Positions 37,736 to 46,830 of a DNA stretch of 64,000 bases are shown one piece after another. Each line of letters opens with the position of its first letter. Position 1 is the first letter of the stretch. The notes beneath the pieces were generated by a model. That model was not told the origin of the DNA, ran no database searches, and saw nothing but the letters and a program-made list of their open reading frames with translations. Position numbers and translations under genes: made by a program. Origin of the DNA: Magnetovibrio sp. (lineage in GTDB: Bacteria > Pseudomonadota > Alphaproteobacteria > Rhodospirillales > Casp-alpha2); the NCBI GenBank assembly GCA_002690705.1, contig NZFO01000010.1, forward strand, positions 74,305 to 138,304, given 5' to 3'.

Positions 37736-38259
37736 TGAGTGAGTTACGCCGCGTAACTTTGGTACTTGGTGGGGCTAGTTCTGGCAAGAGTGAGTATGCT
37801 GAGCGCCTATTAGAAACGGTTAAAGAGAGGATTTATTTGGCAACCGCTACTCCTAATGATGGAGAAATGGCGGAACGTATTAAAAAGCATCAATGGCGGC
37901 GTGGAGTGGGTTGGCTAACCATAGAAGAGCCCTTAGATATTGCCGGAATAATTTCAGAAAAAAGTGGTGTCTGCCCGATTCTTGTTGATTGTTTGACACT
38001 TTGGGCGATGAACGTGGTTACCGGAGGAGCCGATGCCAGTAAAGAATTAATTCGGCTTCATGAGGCTTTGCAAAAAACTGCAGGTCCTGTGATTCTAGTT
38101 AGTAATGAAATCGGACTAGGGGTAGTGCCAGGTGATAGGCTTTCGCGAGGCTTCGTCGAATTGCAGGGCCAAATTAATCAATCCGTGGCGCTGGCAGCAG
38201 AGTGTGTTGTTTTTATTTCGGCTGGACTACCCCTAATTATGAAGGATAAAAAGATATGA
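37735..38259 (+). CDS. cobU: Adenosylcobinamide kinase / adenosylcobinamide-phosphate guanylyltransferase
   Basis: A 174-residue bifunctional enzyme (CobU, called CobP in the aerobic pathway) with the N-terminal P-loop LVLGGASSGKSEYAE, the histidine region IKKHQWRRG that accepts guanylate, and LVSNEIGLGVVPGD. It phosphorylates adenosylcobinamide, then attaches GMP. Its ATG shares one base with the previous stop (TAATG), and its own stop overlaps cobW by 4 bases. Confidence 0.95.
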   Translation: MSELRRVTLVLGGASSGKSEYAERLLETVKERIYLATATPNDGEMAERIKKHQWRRGVGWLTIEEPLDIAGIISEKSGVCPILVDCLTLWAMNVVTGGADASKELIRLHEALQKTAGPVILVSNEIGLGVVPGDRLSRGFVELQGQINQSVALAAECVVFISAGLPLIMKDKKI

Positions 38260-39281
38260 AAATACCTACGACCGTGATTACCGGGTGCCTCGGTGCTGGC
38301 AAGACTACGGTTATACGTCATTTGCTGGAGAACGTTGGTGATAAGCGGATTGCTCTTATTATTAATGAATTTGGTGACTTAGGTATTGACCGTGAATTGA
38401 TTACGGGATGCGATATAGAAGGCTGTGAAGACGAAAATATTGTGGAATTAACTAATGGTTGTATCTGCTGTACGGTTGCCGATGATTTTCTACCGACCAT
38501 TGAAGCGTTTTTAGATTGGCCGACACCACCAAACCATATTGTAATTGAAACATCTGGTTTGGCATTGCCTAAACCATTGGTTCAAGCCTTTAATTGGCCA
38601 GAAATCCGCTCTCGCGTAACCGTTGATGGCGTGGTTACTATTATTGATGCGCCGGCTGTTGCGGAGGGGCGCTATGCCAGTCATCCGGGAGCTGAAAAGA
38701 GACAGCGAGAGTCTTCAGATAAGCTTGATCATGAGGCACCTTTAGATGAGGTCTTTGAGGACCAACTACTCTGCGCGGATTTAGTCCTTCTTAACAAAGC
38801 TGATCTCATTCCCAAAGATAGTCTGGAGAAAGTGAGTAAAGCTATTTCTGCCAAAACGCATCCGGCTGTCACAATAATACCAACTTTGAGAGGTGCAATT
38901 GACCCTGGCATATTGTTAGGGCTTGGCGCTACGGCCGAGAAATTTATAGAGTGTCGTCACACGCACCATGAGGGAGATGACGCGCATGACCATGATGATT
39001 TTGCGACCTTTACAGCCTCTTTAAAGGATATTTCTGACCCTGAGGACTTGGTGCGCCGCATCAAGCAGGTCGCAATCGATCACAATATTCTACGGGTTAA
39101 AGGTTTTGTAAATGTTCTGGGAAAAGAAATGCGTCATGTAGTGCAAGCCGTCGGCCCACGATTTCAAAGCTACTATGACCGACCTTGGCATGCCGATGAG
39201 TTTCGTTGTACTGAACTCGTAATTATTGGTGAAGCAGGCCTTGACCAAATAACTATTATGCAAGCTCTGAACGGAGACTGA
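38256..39281 (+). CDS. cobW: CobW-type GTPase/metallochaperone
   Basis: A 341-residue G3E GTPase with the P-loop ITGCLGAGKTTVIRHLL, the metal-binding NGCICCTV (CxCC) and NKADL. A His/Asp-rich stretch near residues 230-246 (HTHHEGDDAHDHDDF) is probably a metal-binding insert. The C-terminal CobW_C domain follows. It is thought to deliver cobalt to the CobNST chelatase, which fits its place directly before cobN (2 bp apart). Start ATG 38256 overlaps the cobU stop. Confidence 0.93.
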   Translation: MKIPTTVITGCLGAGKTTVIRHLLENVGDKRIALIINEFGDLGIDRELITGCDIEGCEDENIVELTNGCICCTVADDFLPTIEAFLDWPTPPNHIVIETSGLALPKPLVQAFNWPEIRSRVTVDGVVTIIDAPAVAEGRYASHPGAEKRQRESSDKLDHEAPLDEVFEDQLLCADLVLLNKADLIPKDSLEKVSKAISAKTHPAVTIIPTLRGAIDPGILLGLGATAEKFIECRHTHHEGDDAHDHDDFATFTASLKDISDPEDLVRRIKQVAIDHNILRVKGFVNVLGKEMRHVVQAVGPRFQSYYDRPWHADEFRCTELVIIGEAGLDQITIMQALNGD

Positions 39282-39282
39282 T

Positions 39283-42200
39283 TTGCACCTTCTCGCTGCC
39301 CAGCCCGGGGCTATAGACGATGGATCTGAAGCTGTTGATCTTTGCCAAACGCCCGGTGATATAATTTTTATATCCGCAGCAGATACTGAGCTATCAATGC
39401 TTGCAGATGCGCGTGCAGCACTGCCGGCAAAGGGCTTCCCATCTATGCGGCTCGCCAATCTAATGCAGCTTGGCCATAATATGTCGGTTGATCTCTATAT
39501 TGACGGGGTCATCACCAAAGCAAAAATTGTGATTGTGCGTCTTTTAGGGGGGCGAGGCTATTGGCCATATGGCGTTGAACAAATCGTTCTGGCCTGCCGC
39601 CGAGCTGACGTACATTTAGCTTTTCTACCCGGCGATGATGAGCCTGATCTCGAGCTCACTGAGCTCTCAACATTACCGATTGAGTCACAACACCGCCTCT
39701 GGCAGTACTGCGTGCATGGTGGCCGGGAAAACATTGCTGATTTGTTGCGTTACACGGCTGATCTAATTGGGATCAAAACGGAATGGCGGGAGCCGCGACC
39801 CTTGATGCGGGCTGGATTGTATTGGCGGGGTACTGCAAGCATAGATTTAGACGCTATTCGTAAGGATTGGAAGCCAAACCAACCTGTCGCTGCCTTGGTT
39901 TTTTATCGTGCACTGATGCAGGCAGATAATCTTTTAGCTGTCCAGGCGCTGGTCGAGGGGCTGGCCGACGTCGGCCTCAATGCATTGCCGATATTTATTG
40001 CAAGTCTTAAAGACGAGGTTTCGGCTGCGGCTTTGGATACTTTTTTTGCGGAAGAGTCTCCAGATATAATCTTAAATGCAACGGGCTTTGCTTATTCGCC
40101 TCCGGGCAAACCTCGCGTAAAGGGTCCTTTCGATATTTTTGATGACGGCGAATCTGGCCCACCCGTGTTGCAGGTTGTATTTTCAGGCGGCAATCGGGAG
40201 GGTTGGTCTGATAATACCCGGGGGCTCTCAGCACGTGATATCGCCATGAACGTGGCACTTCCTGAAGTTGATGGCCGGGTTCTTACACGGGCTGTATCCT
40301 TTAAAGGAGTGGCGCGTCGCGACCAGTTGAGCGAGACGAATGTTGTACGATATGAACCAGTCTCCAACCGCATTGCATTTGTTAGTAAGCTGGCTGCGGC
40401 TTGGGCCAAGCTTGGGCGGACACCTGCAGCAGAACGTCGGATTGCACTTGTGTTGGCTAATTACCCTAATCGGGATGGTCGGCTCGGTAATGGTGTTGGC
40501 CTTGATACGCCGGCAGGTGCTGTCGAGTTACTGCGAGCGATGAAGGATGTGGGCTATACTATTGGTGAGGTTCCTGACGATGGCGATGCGTTAGTGTCCC
40601 GGATTTTGCTTGGCCCAACTAATGATTTTGATAAGCTAGCTGACCGCAAAATCACCGAGACTTTATCACTGGCTGATTATAATCTTTTTCTGGGTGAATT
40701 ACCCTCTGGCGTCCATAACGCGGTAATAGAGCGTTGGGGAGAGCCAAAAAATGATCCTTTTTACCAAGAAGTAGCGGGCACGTGCGGACGCTTTGCTATT
40801 CCTGCGTTTCGAATCGGTAATGTTACTATAGGGTTACAGCCAGCACGCGGCTATAATATTAACCCAAAAGAGAGCTATCACGATCCTGATCTAGCTCCTC
40901 CGCACAGCTATCTTGCCTTTTATGCATGGCTACGGAATAGTTTTAGAGCGCATGCCCTGATCCATTTTGGCAAGCATGGTAATTTGGAATGGTTGCCCGG
41001 GAAGGCGTTAGCCCTCTCCGAAAATTGTTTTCCGGAAATTGCCCTGGGGCCTCTTCCTAATATCTATCCATTTATTGTTAACGATCCGGGTGAAGGCACT
41101 CAAGCCAAGCGCAGGACGAGTGCGGTTATAGTTGATCACCTCACCCCGCCATTGACCCGTGCAGAGAGTTATGGTCCGCTTAAAGACTTGGAACAACTGG
41201 TGGATGAGTACTTCGAGGCGGCAGGGGTTGACCCTCGCCGCCTCAGAGTACTTGCCCGTGATATTCTTGATCTTTGCCATGCAAATGGCTTGGGTGCCGA
41301 TTGTGGTATCAATCCAAAAGATGAAGATGCTGTGGCTCTTGGCAAACTTGACAATTATCTCTGTGAACTGAAAGAGATGCAAATTCGAGACGGCCTGCAT
41401 ATATTCGGTGTTGCGCCTGAGGGCAGGCTTTTGACTGATCTTTTAGTGGCGCTGGCGAGGGTGCCTCGTGCCGATGGGAATGCGGGCGATGCCTCTCTGC
41501 AACGCGCGTTGGCTGAAGACCTTGGACTAGAATTTGATCCTCTGAATTGCGAATTGGCAGCTAACTGGACGGGTCTAAAACCAGATATCCTTGCGTTATT
41601 AAATGATGATGTATGTCGCACCAATGGAGACATGGTTGAGCGTTTGGAAATACTTGCTGTTAAATTAGTAGCAAAAGAGATACCCGTTCAATCCAGTTGG
41701 GTTAATACTATAGCGGTTCTAGAGATAATAGAGACCCGCCTCCGTCCTGCGGTTGAGAATTCAGGAAAGGCTGAGATTGCAGGCGTCATAACGGCGCTTT
41801 CAGGTAAATTCTTGGAACCGGGCCCCTCTGGGGCGCCAACCCGAGGTAGACCAGATGTGCTGCCAACGGGGCGAAATTTTTACTCCGTTGATACCCGCAC
41901 CGTGCCGACGCCAGCGGCTTGGAAATTGGGCTGGAATTCTGCTGGGATTTTGGTCGAGCGTCATATGCAGGAACATGGGGTTTGGCCGCGCACGGTTGCA
42001 CTGAGTGCCTGGGGGACATCTAATATGCGGACAGGGGGAGATGACATCGCACAAGGTATGGCGCTCCTGGGGGTCAAGCCGACCTGGGATGTAGCGTCAA
42101 GGCGTGTTACGGGTTTTGAAGTAATGCCCGCCACTGTATTGGGTCGACCTCGGGTAGATGTCACTTTGCGGATATCAGGTTTTTTTAGAGACGCTTTTCC

Positions 42201-43080
42201 AAACTTGATAGACCTGTTTGACTCTGCCGCACGTGCGGTGGGGGCGCTTGATGAACCGAGCGAAATTAACCCGGCAGCTTGCAGTAATCGTCGGGAAAAC
42301 TTGGCGCTTCAAAAATCAGGCTTGAGTCCTGCTGATGCCCAACGACGTTCTGGATACCGAGTGTTTGGATCTATGCCAAGCGCATATGGGGCTGGATTGC
42401 AGGCTCTTATAGATGAATCTGTCTGGGAGACTGATGAGGACCTAGCACGAGCTTATATTGCTTGGGGTGGCTATGCGTACGGTGCGGGCAGCGAGGGTCA
42501 ACCGGAGCATGATTTGTTTGAGACACGCCTTAAAACTGTTGAAGCTGTTATTCATAATCAGGATAATCGTGAGCACGACTTACTTGACTCCGATGACTAT
42601 TACCAATTTGAAGGTGGTATGACGGCGGCCGTCCGACAGCTCTCGGGGACCCAGCCCGCGGCGTATCACATGGATCATTCTTGCCCTGAAACGCCACGAG
42701 CACGGACACTTGAGGAAGAGGTCGCGCGTGTTGTGCGTGCACGCGTAATAAACCCAAAGTGGATCCGGGGAGTTATGCGGCACGGCTACAAGGGTGCTTT
42801 TGAGATGGCCGCAACAGTGGACTATTTATTTGCTTTTGCTGCGACAGCACATTGTGTTGCTGATCATCATTTTGATGCTGTTTTCGACGCCTACTTGGCC
42901 AATAATGCCGTGCGAGAGTTTCTGGAGATTAATAACCCGTCTGCACTGCAAGAAATGGTTGCGCGTTTTAAAGAAGCTCAGAGTCGTGGCCTTTGGAGGC
43001 CTCGGCGTAATGATACAATAAACGCACTTAGGACAATGGAGCGAGCCTCTGAAACTATCAAATCTGATGACAAGGGATAG
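39283..43080 (+). CDS. cobN: Aerobic cobaltochelatase subunit CobN
   Basis: A 1265-residue protein of normal CobN length. The start is TTG 39283, behind GGAG at 39273-39276 with 6-base spacing; it gives the conserved opening MHLLAAQPGAIDDG. The family block HFGKHGNLEWLPGK (near residue 560) and the CobN/magnesium-chelatase-like DSDDYYQFEGG region (near 1105) are present. It is the large, porphyrin-binding subunit that inserts cobalt into hydrogenobyrinic acid a,c-diamide. CobS- and CobT-type chelatase ATPase partners are not in this window. cobU-cobW-cobN look co-transcribed. Confidence 0.96.
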   Translation: MHLLAAQPGAIDDGSEAVDLCQTPGDIIFISAADTELSMLADARAALPAKGFPSMRLANLMQLGHNMSVDLYIDGVITKAKIVIVRLLGGRGYWPYGVEQIVLACRRADVHLAFLPGDDEPDLELTELSTLPIESQHRLWQYCVHGGRENIADLLRYTADLIGIKTEWREPRPLMRAGLYWRGTASIDLDAIRKDWKPNQPVAALVFYRALMQADNLLAVQALVEGLADVGLNALPIFIASLKDEVSAAALDTFFAEESPDIILNATGFAYSPPGKPRVKGPFDIFDDGESGPPVLQVVFSGGNREGWSDNTRGLSARDIAMNVALPEVDGRVLTRAVSFKGVARRDQLSETNVVRYEPVSNRIAFVSKLAAAWAKLGRTPAAERRIALVLANYPNRDGRLGNGVGLDTPAGAVELLRAMKDVGYTIGEVPDDGDALVSRILLGPTNDFDKLADRKITETLSLADYNLFLGELPSGVHNAVIERWGEPKNDPFYQEVAGTCGRFAIPAFRIGNVTIGLQPARGYNINPKESYHDPDLAPPHSYLAFYAWLRNSFRAHALIHFGKHGNLEWLPGKALALSENCFPEIALGPLPNIYPFIVNDPGEGTQAKRRTSAVIVDHLTPPLTRAESYGPLKDLEQLVDEYFEAAGVDPRRLRVLARDILDLCHANGLGADCGINPKDEDAVALGKLDNYLCELKEMQIRDGLHIFGVAPEGRLLTDLLVALARVPRADGNAGDASLQRALAEDLGLEFDPLNCELAANWTGLKPDILALLNDDVCRTNGDMVERLEILAVKLVAKEIPVQSSWVNTIAVLEIIETRLRPAVENSGKAEIAGVITALSGKFLEPGPSGAPTRGRPDVLPTGRNFYSVDTRTVPTPAAWKLGWNSAGILVERHMQEHGVWPRTVALSAWGTSNMRTGGDDIAQGMALLGVKPTWDVASRRVTGFEVMPATVLGRPRVDVTLRISGFFRDAFPNLIDLFDSAARAVGALDEPSEINPAACSNRRENLALQKSGLSPADAQRRSGYRVFGSMPSAYGAGLQALIDESVWETDEDLARAYIAWGGYAYGAGSEGQPEHDLFETRLKTVEAVIHNQDNREHDLLDSDDYYQFEGGMTAAVRQLSGTQPAAYHMDHSCPETPRARTLEEEVARVVRARVINPKWIRGVMRHGYKGAFEMAATVDYLFAFAATAHCVADHHFDAVFDAYLANNAVREFLEINNPSALQEMVARFKEAQSRGLWRPRRNDTINALRTMERASETIKSDDKG

Positions 43081-43568
43081 CGTCAGACCTGATGATGTAT
43101 CTAGTCGAACACTCAGCATTGGTGCAGTTGAACATATATTTTAAGCGTCTATTGTCAGAGATGATATTTTCTGAATGCTAGCTAAGTGCAGTTGAGCCTC
43201 GCGTATCACTTGGTTAGACTGGACTAGTAAATCCCGAGAGCTTTTGGTCTTTGCTGAAAAATTATTTCAATATGGGGCTTAGACTGATTTGCATAAATTT
43301 CCACCCATTAATTACAGTTACAACTTGGTTGCAATTTATGTTGGCTCAAGTGTCTTTAATGGCTTGCGTGTTTCAAGAAATTTTTTGTTTTAATTGTGAT
43401 GGCATAAAACAAAGAGGACCCGGGACCTTAGCAACATGCCTTAATGGGGGCGCGTTTAGAAAGCGGTGATTTTTTAGCGACCAACGCCATATAGTAAGAA
43501 ATTGTGTTTTGACGGTATCAAAACATCTCTGAGCGAGATGGGACCAATTATATTACAGGTATATTATC
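43081..43568. other. Gene-free spacer downstream of cobN
   Basis: This 488-bp AT-rich stretch lies between the ends of cobN (+) and the SH3 gene (-). I see no gene and no tRNA. A 10-bp direct repeat (GTGCAGTTGA at 43122 and 43186) is probably chance. The only marked structure is a pair of adjacent hairpins at 43505-43540, given separately. Confidence 0.5.
43505..43540. repeat. Two adjacent inverted repeats, possible terminators
   Basis: TGTTTTGA (43505-43512) pairs with TCAAAACA (43518-43525) across a 5-nt loop, and CATCTC (43524-43529) pairs with GAGATG (43535-43540) across another 5-nt loop. The two share two bases. They lie 29-64 bp past the stop of the SH3 gene on the minus strand, where a terminator is expected, but neither has a long T run. 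Confidence 0.4.
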
Positions 43569-44063
43569 TTATTCTATAACCTCACGTTTATGGACGCCCC
43601 AGAATTCAACCCTTCTTAGCCAACCCTCTATGCCCTCTGTTCTAACTCTGCACCAAGTGCTCTCTCGAGGACATTCGAGTAGTCTTGCAATGACGCCGGG
43701 TTCAAGTTGGGCTACTGGTCTACTCTGCGATGCCGCGCGACTTCGGAGGGACCGTATTTTTTGTGTGATTACAATGGTGCGCCTGCTCGCCAGCATGCTT
43801 TGGTGTACCCAACCTCGTGTATCTTGGGGGTCTCGCAGTTTCCGCCAAGTCCCAAACTCCGCCACGACTTCCATGGGAAAGTTTCGCCGTCGATATACCC
43901 ATTCAACTGGATATTGAACCCCAGGCCCAGCTCGCATGTTGACTTCCGTAGCTCGCAGGCTGACAAAGCGTGGTAGTGGCAGACCGGAGCCTTTAATTTG
44001 TGCAACAACAACGTCAGGCAACAGTATAACAAGACACATAAACATAATTTTAAGATAACGCAT
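43569..44063 (-). CDS. Exported SH3-domain protein
   Basis: A 164-residue protein with a probable signal peptide at residues 1-21 (IMFMCLVILLPDVVVAQ), followed by two bacterial SH3-like modules. The first starts RATEVNMRAGPGVQYPVEWVY and contains the paired-tryptophan pattern TWRKLRDPQDTRGWVHQ; the second ends CRVRTEGIEGWL. Such modules bind peptidoglycan or peptide ligands in the periplasm; no catalytic domain is attached. It is divergent from the D-2-hydroxyacid dehydrogenase, a pairing often seen in Rhodospirillales. Confidence 0.8.
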   Translation of the reverse strand: MRYLKIMFMCLVILLPDVVVAQIKGSGLPLPRFVSLRATEVNMRAGPGVQYPVEWVYRRRNFPMEVVAEFGTWRKLRDPQDTRGWVHQSMLASRRTIVITQKIRSLRSRAASQSRPVAQLEPGVIARLLECPRESTWCRVRTEGIEGWLRRVEFWGVHKREVIE

Positions 44064-44224
44064 AATACGAGAATTTACCGAAAATAAAAAAATACACTCA
44101 TTTACTATAGGATGTTGTGTGGCTTAGACCAACGGAAGCTGGACAAGGCGCTTTTGGATTGCTACGCCTGACAGGGCTTCGGCTCAAGGCTAAAATAATA
44201 ATTTTAAATTAGAGGAGTTATTCT

Positions 44225-45211
44225 ATGGGCCAAGACCGCCCCAACGTAGTGGTCACTCGTAAGCTGCCTGATGCTATTGAGACCCGGATGATGGAGCTTT
44301 TTGATGTTCAGTTGAACTTGGATGACCAACCTATGACCAAGGATGAGATCATAGGAGCTCTCAAGACCGCTGACGTTTTGGTTTGCACTGTCACTGACCG
44401 CGTTGACGCAAGTATGCTATCTCAAGCTGATGAAAAATTTCGGCTGATTGCTAATTATGGCACTGGAGTTGACCATATCGATTTAGCTACAGCACGCAAA
44501 AAAGGAATAACGGTAACTAATACGCCGGATGTCCTTACAGAAGACACTGCTGACATGACCATGGCGATGCTTTTGGCCGTGCCCCGCCGCATTAATGAGG
44601 GAGAGCGACTTTTGCGCGCAGGGGACTGGAGTGGCTGGTCACCAACGGGAATGCTTGGGCACCGCATCTATGGTAAACGACTGGGCATTATTGGCATGGG
44701 GCGGATAGGCACTGCAGTCGCCCGAAGGGCGCGCGGCTTCGGTATTTCGATTCATTATCACAATCGTCACCGCGTTCATGAAGAAACTGAAACCGAATTG
44801 GAAGCGACCTATTGGGAAAGCCCAGATCAGATGTTAGCGCGCATGGACATGATATCCGTGAATTGCCCCCATACACCGGGTACTTATCATTTACTGTCAG
44901 CCCGACGATTGAAGCTTTTGCAGTCGCACGCTGTTATTGTGAATACCTCTCGTGGTGAAGTTATAGATGAAAACGCTTTAACTCGCATGCTGGTGGCTGG
45001 TGAAATTGCTGGGGCTGGCTTGGATGTTTTTGAACATGAACCAGCAGTTAACCCAAAACTCCTAGCTCTGGATAATGTTGTTTTGTTGCCGCACATGGGG
45101 TCGGCCACTCACGAGGGCCGCAACGATATGGGTGAAAAGGTATTAATAAACATTAAAACTTTCGTTGATGGTCATACCCCGCCGGACCGGGTCTTAGGTG
45201 AGGGATTTTAA
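44225..45211 (+). CDS. D-2-hydroxyacid dehydrogenase (glycerate/hydroxypyruvate-type)
   Basis: A 328-residue NAD(P)-dependent enzyme. The Rossmann motif is IIGMGRIGTAVARRARGFG. Catalytic residues are Arg in NTSRGEVIDENAL region (the substrate Arg precedes, in NYGTGVDHIDL-to-SRGE part), Glu in DVFEHEP and His in LLPHMGSAT. Relatives reduce glyoxylate or hydroxypyruvate to glycolate or D-glycerate, linking serine-cycle or photorespiratory-type carbon to glycolysis. The substrate cannot be fixed from sequence. AGAGGAG precedes ATG 44225. A weak terminator follows. Confidence 0.88.
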   Translation: MGQDRPNVVVTRKLPDAIETRMMELFDVQLNLDDQPMTKDEIIGALKTADVLVCTVTDRVDASMLSQADEKFRLIANYGTGVDHIDLATARKKGITVTNTPDVLTEDTADMTMAMLLAVPRRINEGERLLRAGDWSGWSPTGMLGHRIYGKRLGIIGMGRIGTAVARRARGFGISIHYHNRHRVHEETETELEATYWESPDQMLARMDMISVNCPHTPGTYHLLSARRLKLLQSHAVIVNTSRGEVIDENALTRMLVAGEIAGAGLDVFEHEPAVNPKLLALDNVVLLPHMGSATHEGRNDMGEKVLINIKTFVDGHTPPDRVLGEGF

Positions 45212-45231
45212 ATCGCGGCGGGGACTAAGGG

Positions 45232-45270
45232 GCTTACGTCCGAGCTAAAGGTCGAGGGATGGGCTTTTTT
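45232..45270 (+). terminator. Weak intrinsic terminator after the dehydrogenase
   Basis: An imperfect stem, GCTTA...TCC (45232-45241) with GGGA...TGGGC (45256-45264) and several G-U pairs, is followed by a run of six T residues at 45265-45270. The T run is convincing; the stem is not strong. Confidence 0.4.
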
Positions 45271-45319
45271 CTTATTTCATCATAATTTAAATAAGGACGG
45301 TAACTAATTGGAGGTAGCG

Positions 45320-45340
45320 ATGCATTATCTTCATTGGTAA
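45320..45340 (+). other. Six-codon leader ORF with strong ribosome site
   Basis: GGAGG at 45310-45314 is followed five bases later by ATG, then five codons (His-Tyr-Leu-His-Trp) and TAA. The ribosome site is among the best in this part of the window, yet the frame encodes only six residues. It lies 213 bp before the nitroreductase ATG and upstream of a long-range stem, so a leader-peptide role is possible. Chance is not excluded. Confidence 0.3.
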
Positions 45341-45404
45341 GTTTATAAGCAATAGACGGCTGTTCGCAGACTTTACTCTCGATGTGATGTGAGTGAGCCA
45401 AGCG

Positions 45405-45473
45405 CCACGGTGACGGGAATGCGCTATGTTTAAGCCCTGCGGAGTTGATGCTGTCTCGAAGTCACCAGGGTGG
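45405..45473 (+). ncRNA. Candidate folded RNA element before the nitroreductase gene
   Basis: CCAC-GGTGAC (45405-45414) is complementary to GTCACC (45461-45466) and, after a 3-nt bulge, GTGG (45470-45473): ten pairs closing a 46-nt internal region. It does not match the cobalamin, SAM, FMN or ZTP riboswitch cores as far as I can see. It may be a cis-acting element for the gene that starts 79 bp downstream. Confidence 0.3.
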
Positions 45474-45552
45474 ATTTAAGCAATAAAGATTAAACCTTTG
45501 GTTAGAATCGAAATAAAGACGATGGGCTTGAAATAGATAAAGGCAATCCGGA

Positions 45553-46383
45553 ATGTATAATGCAAAATCTCTAATGCGAGACCGTTACGGTCTAGACATC
45601 GATTTAGCCGTAAAGATTACCCCGACCATGGAGGGTATGCTCTTGCATCGGAGTTGTCGGGCCTATACTGGTCAAGATATAGATGAGGGGTTGTTAAATG
45701 TCTTACTAGCTTGCGCTCAGTCGGCACCGAGTAAATCCAACTTGCAGCAATATTCTATTGTTGTTGTGCGTGACGCAGACCGGCGGGCGGCCATCGCTAA
45801 ACTGGTTCCGGGTCTCTTACCATGGTTTGAGACAGCCCCTATATTTTTATGCTTCCTTGGAGATTTGCGGCGTATTCGGCGCTTAGCTAAACTTCGAAGC
45901 CGAAACTACCAGAATAACAATTCAGACACGTTCATGAACGCTTGTGTGGATGCTGGGCTGGCTATGCAAAATTTTGTCACTGCGGCGGAGAGTGCAGGAC
46001 TTGGGACATGTCCAATCTCTATGATCCGTGATCAAATCGCGATGTTTGCGGATATTTTACAACTACCTAATGGTGTTTTTCCGATAGCAGGCCTTACGAT
46101 AGGTTGGCCTAAAAATACTGGTGTTTCAGCCGTACGTCTCCCAGCCTCGACGGTGGTTCACCGGGAGGTCTATAATGATGCTAATCTTGAAGCAGACATC
46201 GAGGAATATGATTTGCGTGCGCATGAACGGAAGCCCATTGAGCCTGATGGTCAACGCCTAAAAGATATTTTTGGTGAGGTTGAGATTTGCACATGGTCTG
46301 ACAACGTGACGCGTCAGCTTTCTGAACCAGAGCGCCCGCTTTTTAGGGAATTTTTGCGCAGTAGGGGTATCCACCTCTCTTGA
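45553..46383 (+). CDS. Nitroreductase family protein
   Basis: A 276-residue FMN-dependent nitroreductase-fold protein. It has the FMN-binding LLHRSCRAYTGQDIDEGLL and AQSAPSKSNLQQYSIVVV near the N-terminus, and ESAGLGTCPISMIRDQ in the middle. The pattern resembles the NfsA/FRP-type branch that uses NADPH, with an extra C-terminal tail. Substrates could be quinones, nitro compounds or flavins and cannot be told. ATG 45553 has no strong ribosome site, and the long leader before it may matter for expression. It converges on the DsrE-like gene with no spacer. Confidence 0.85.
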   Translation: MYNAKSLMRDRYGLDIDLAVKITPTMEGMLLHRSCRAYTGQDIDEGLLNVLLACAQSAPSKSNLQQYSIVVVRDADRRAAIAKLVPGLLPWFETAPIFLCFLGDLRRIRRLAKLRSRNYQNNNSDTFMNACVDAGLAMQNFVTAAESAGLGTCPISMIRDQIAMFADILQLPNGVFPIAGLTIGWPKNTGVSAVRLPASTVVHREVYNDANLEADIEEYDLRAHERKPIEPDGQRLKDIFGEVEICTWSDNVTRQLSEPERPLFREFLRSRGIHLS

Positions 46384-46830
46384 TTAAATAAATAAAACAG
46401 CCCCAGTTTTGTTAACATCACCTAAAAAAGTGACAGCTCCGCCTTCCTCAATTGTTATGTCATTGCGCAGACTCTCTCGGGTTACGCTCGTGGCCTTGAG
46501 GCCCATCTCGCAGACAAGGAAACGCACCCCCATAGTGCTACAAGCACCCAGTAATTCTTCGAAGGTCGCTATTTTCTTCCTCGCGAAGTCTTTGTCGCAA
46601 TCTGCCCCAGTTCCTAGCCCACTGCTGAGTGGCATAAGCGTCCAGCCAAGATTCCCCTCTGGATTAGGTTTTAAGAGTGCGCGGCAGGCTTGCATAGTGA
46701 AAAAAAGTGTAACCGGCCTATTGAGTGCCGCCGCCGCCGCCGCCAAGACTAAAGCGTAATGCACCTTGTCGAAGTGGCAGTCATACACGATTATGGATAG
46801 CGTCTCAAAATTTGAAATCTGATTATTCAT
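46384..46830 (-). CDS. DsrE/DrsE-like family protein
   Basis: A 148-residue DsrE-fold protein (SIIVYDCHFDKVHYALVLAAAAAALNRPVTLFFTM split across its first half; later FLVCEMGLKA). The conserved cysteine in FLVCEMGL corresponds to the DsrE-type active site, so sulfur relay or a peroxiredoxin-like role is plausible. An in-frame (GCC)6 tract encodes six alanines in one helix. Its ATG overlaps the stop of the ThiF-like gene by 8 bases, so the pair is translationally coupled. Function is otherwise unknown. Confidence 0.75.
   Translation of the reverse strand: MNNQISNFETLSIIVYDCHFDKVHYALVLAAAAAALNRPVTLFFTMQACRALLKPNPEGNLGWTLMPLSSGLGTGADCDKDFARKKIATFEELLGACSTMGVRFLVCEMGLKATSVTRESLRNDITIEEGGAVTFLGDVNKTGAVLFI

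Larger units (their letters stand above)
45212..45552 (+). other. Long structured leader before the nitroreductase gene
   Basis: This 341-bp interval has no standard gene. In order it holds a weak terminator (45232-45270), a six-codon frame with a perfect GGAGG ribosome site (45310-45340), and a long-range stem at 45405-45473. It could be an attenuated or ribosome-controlled leader of the nitroreductase gene. I do not recognise an Rfam class in it. Confidence 0.45.

Noticed and set aside
43122-43195. 10-bp direct repeat GTGCAGTTGA in the spacer after cobN
   Set aside because: Only two copies 64 bp apart with unrelated flanks; no sign of an array, insertion sequence or attachment site.
43251-43469. 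A 72-residue open frame in the cobN-SH3 spacer
   Set aside because: No ribosome site, odd composition and no recognisable similarity; probably random.
45380-45480. Cobalamin or FMN riboswitch before the nitroreductase
   Set aside because: The stretch contains GGTGACGGGAA-like bases, but neither the B12 box nor the conserved RFN element pattern is present.
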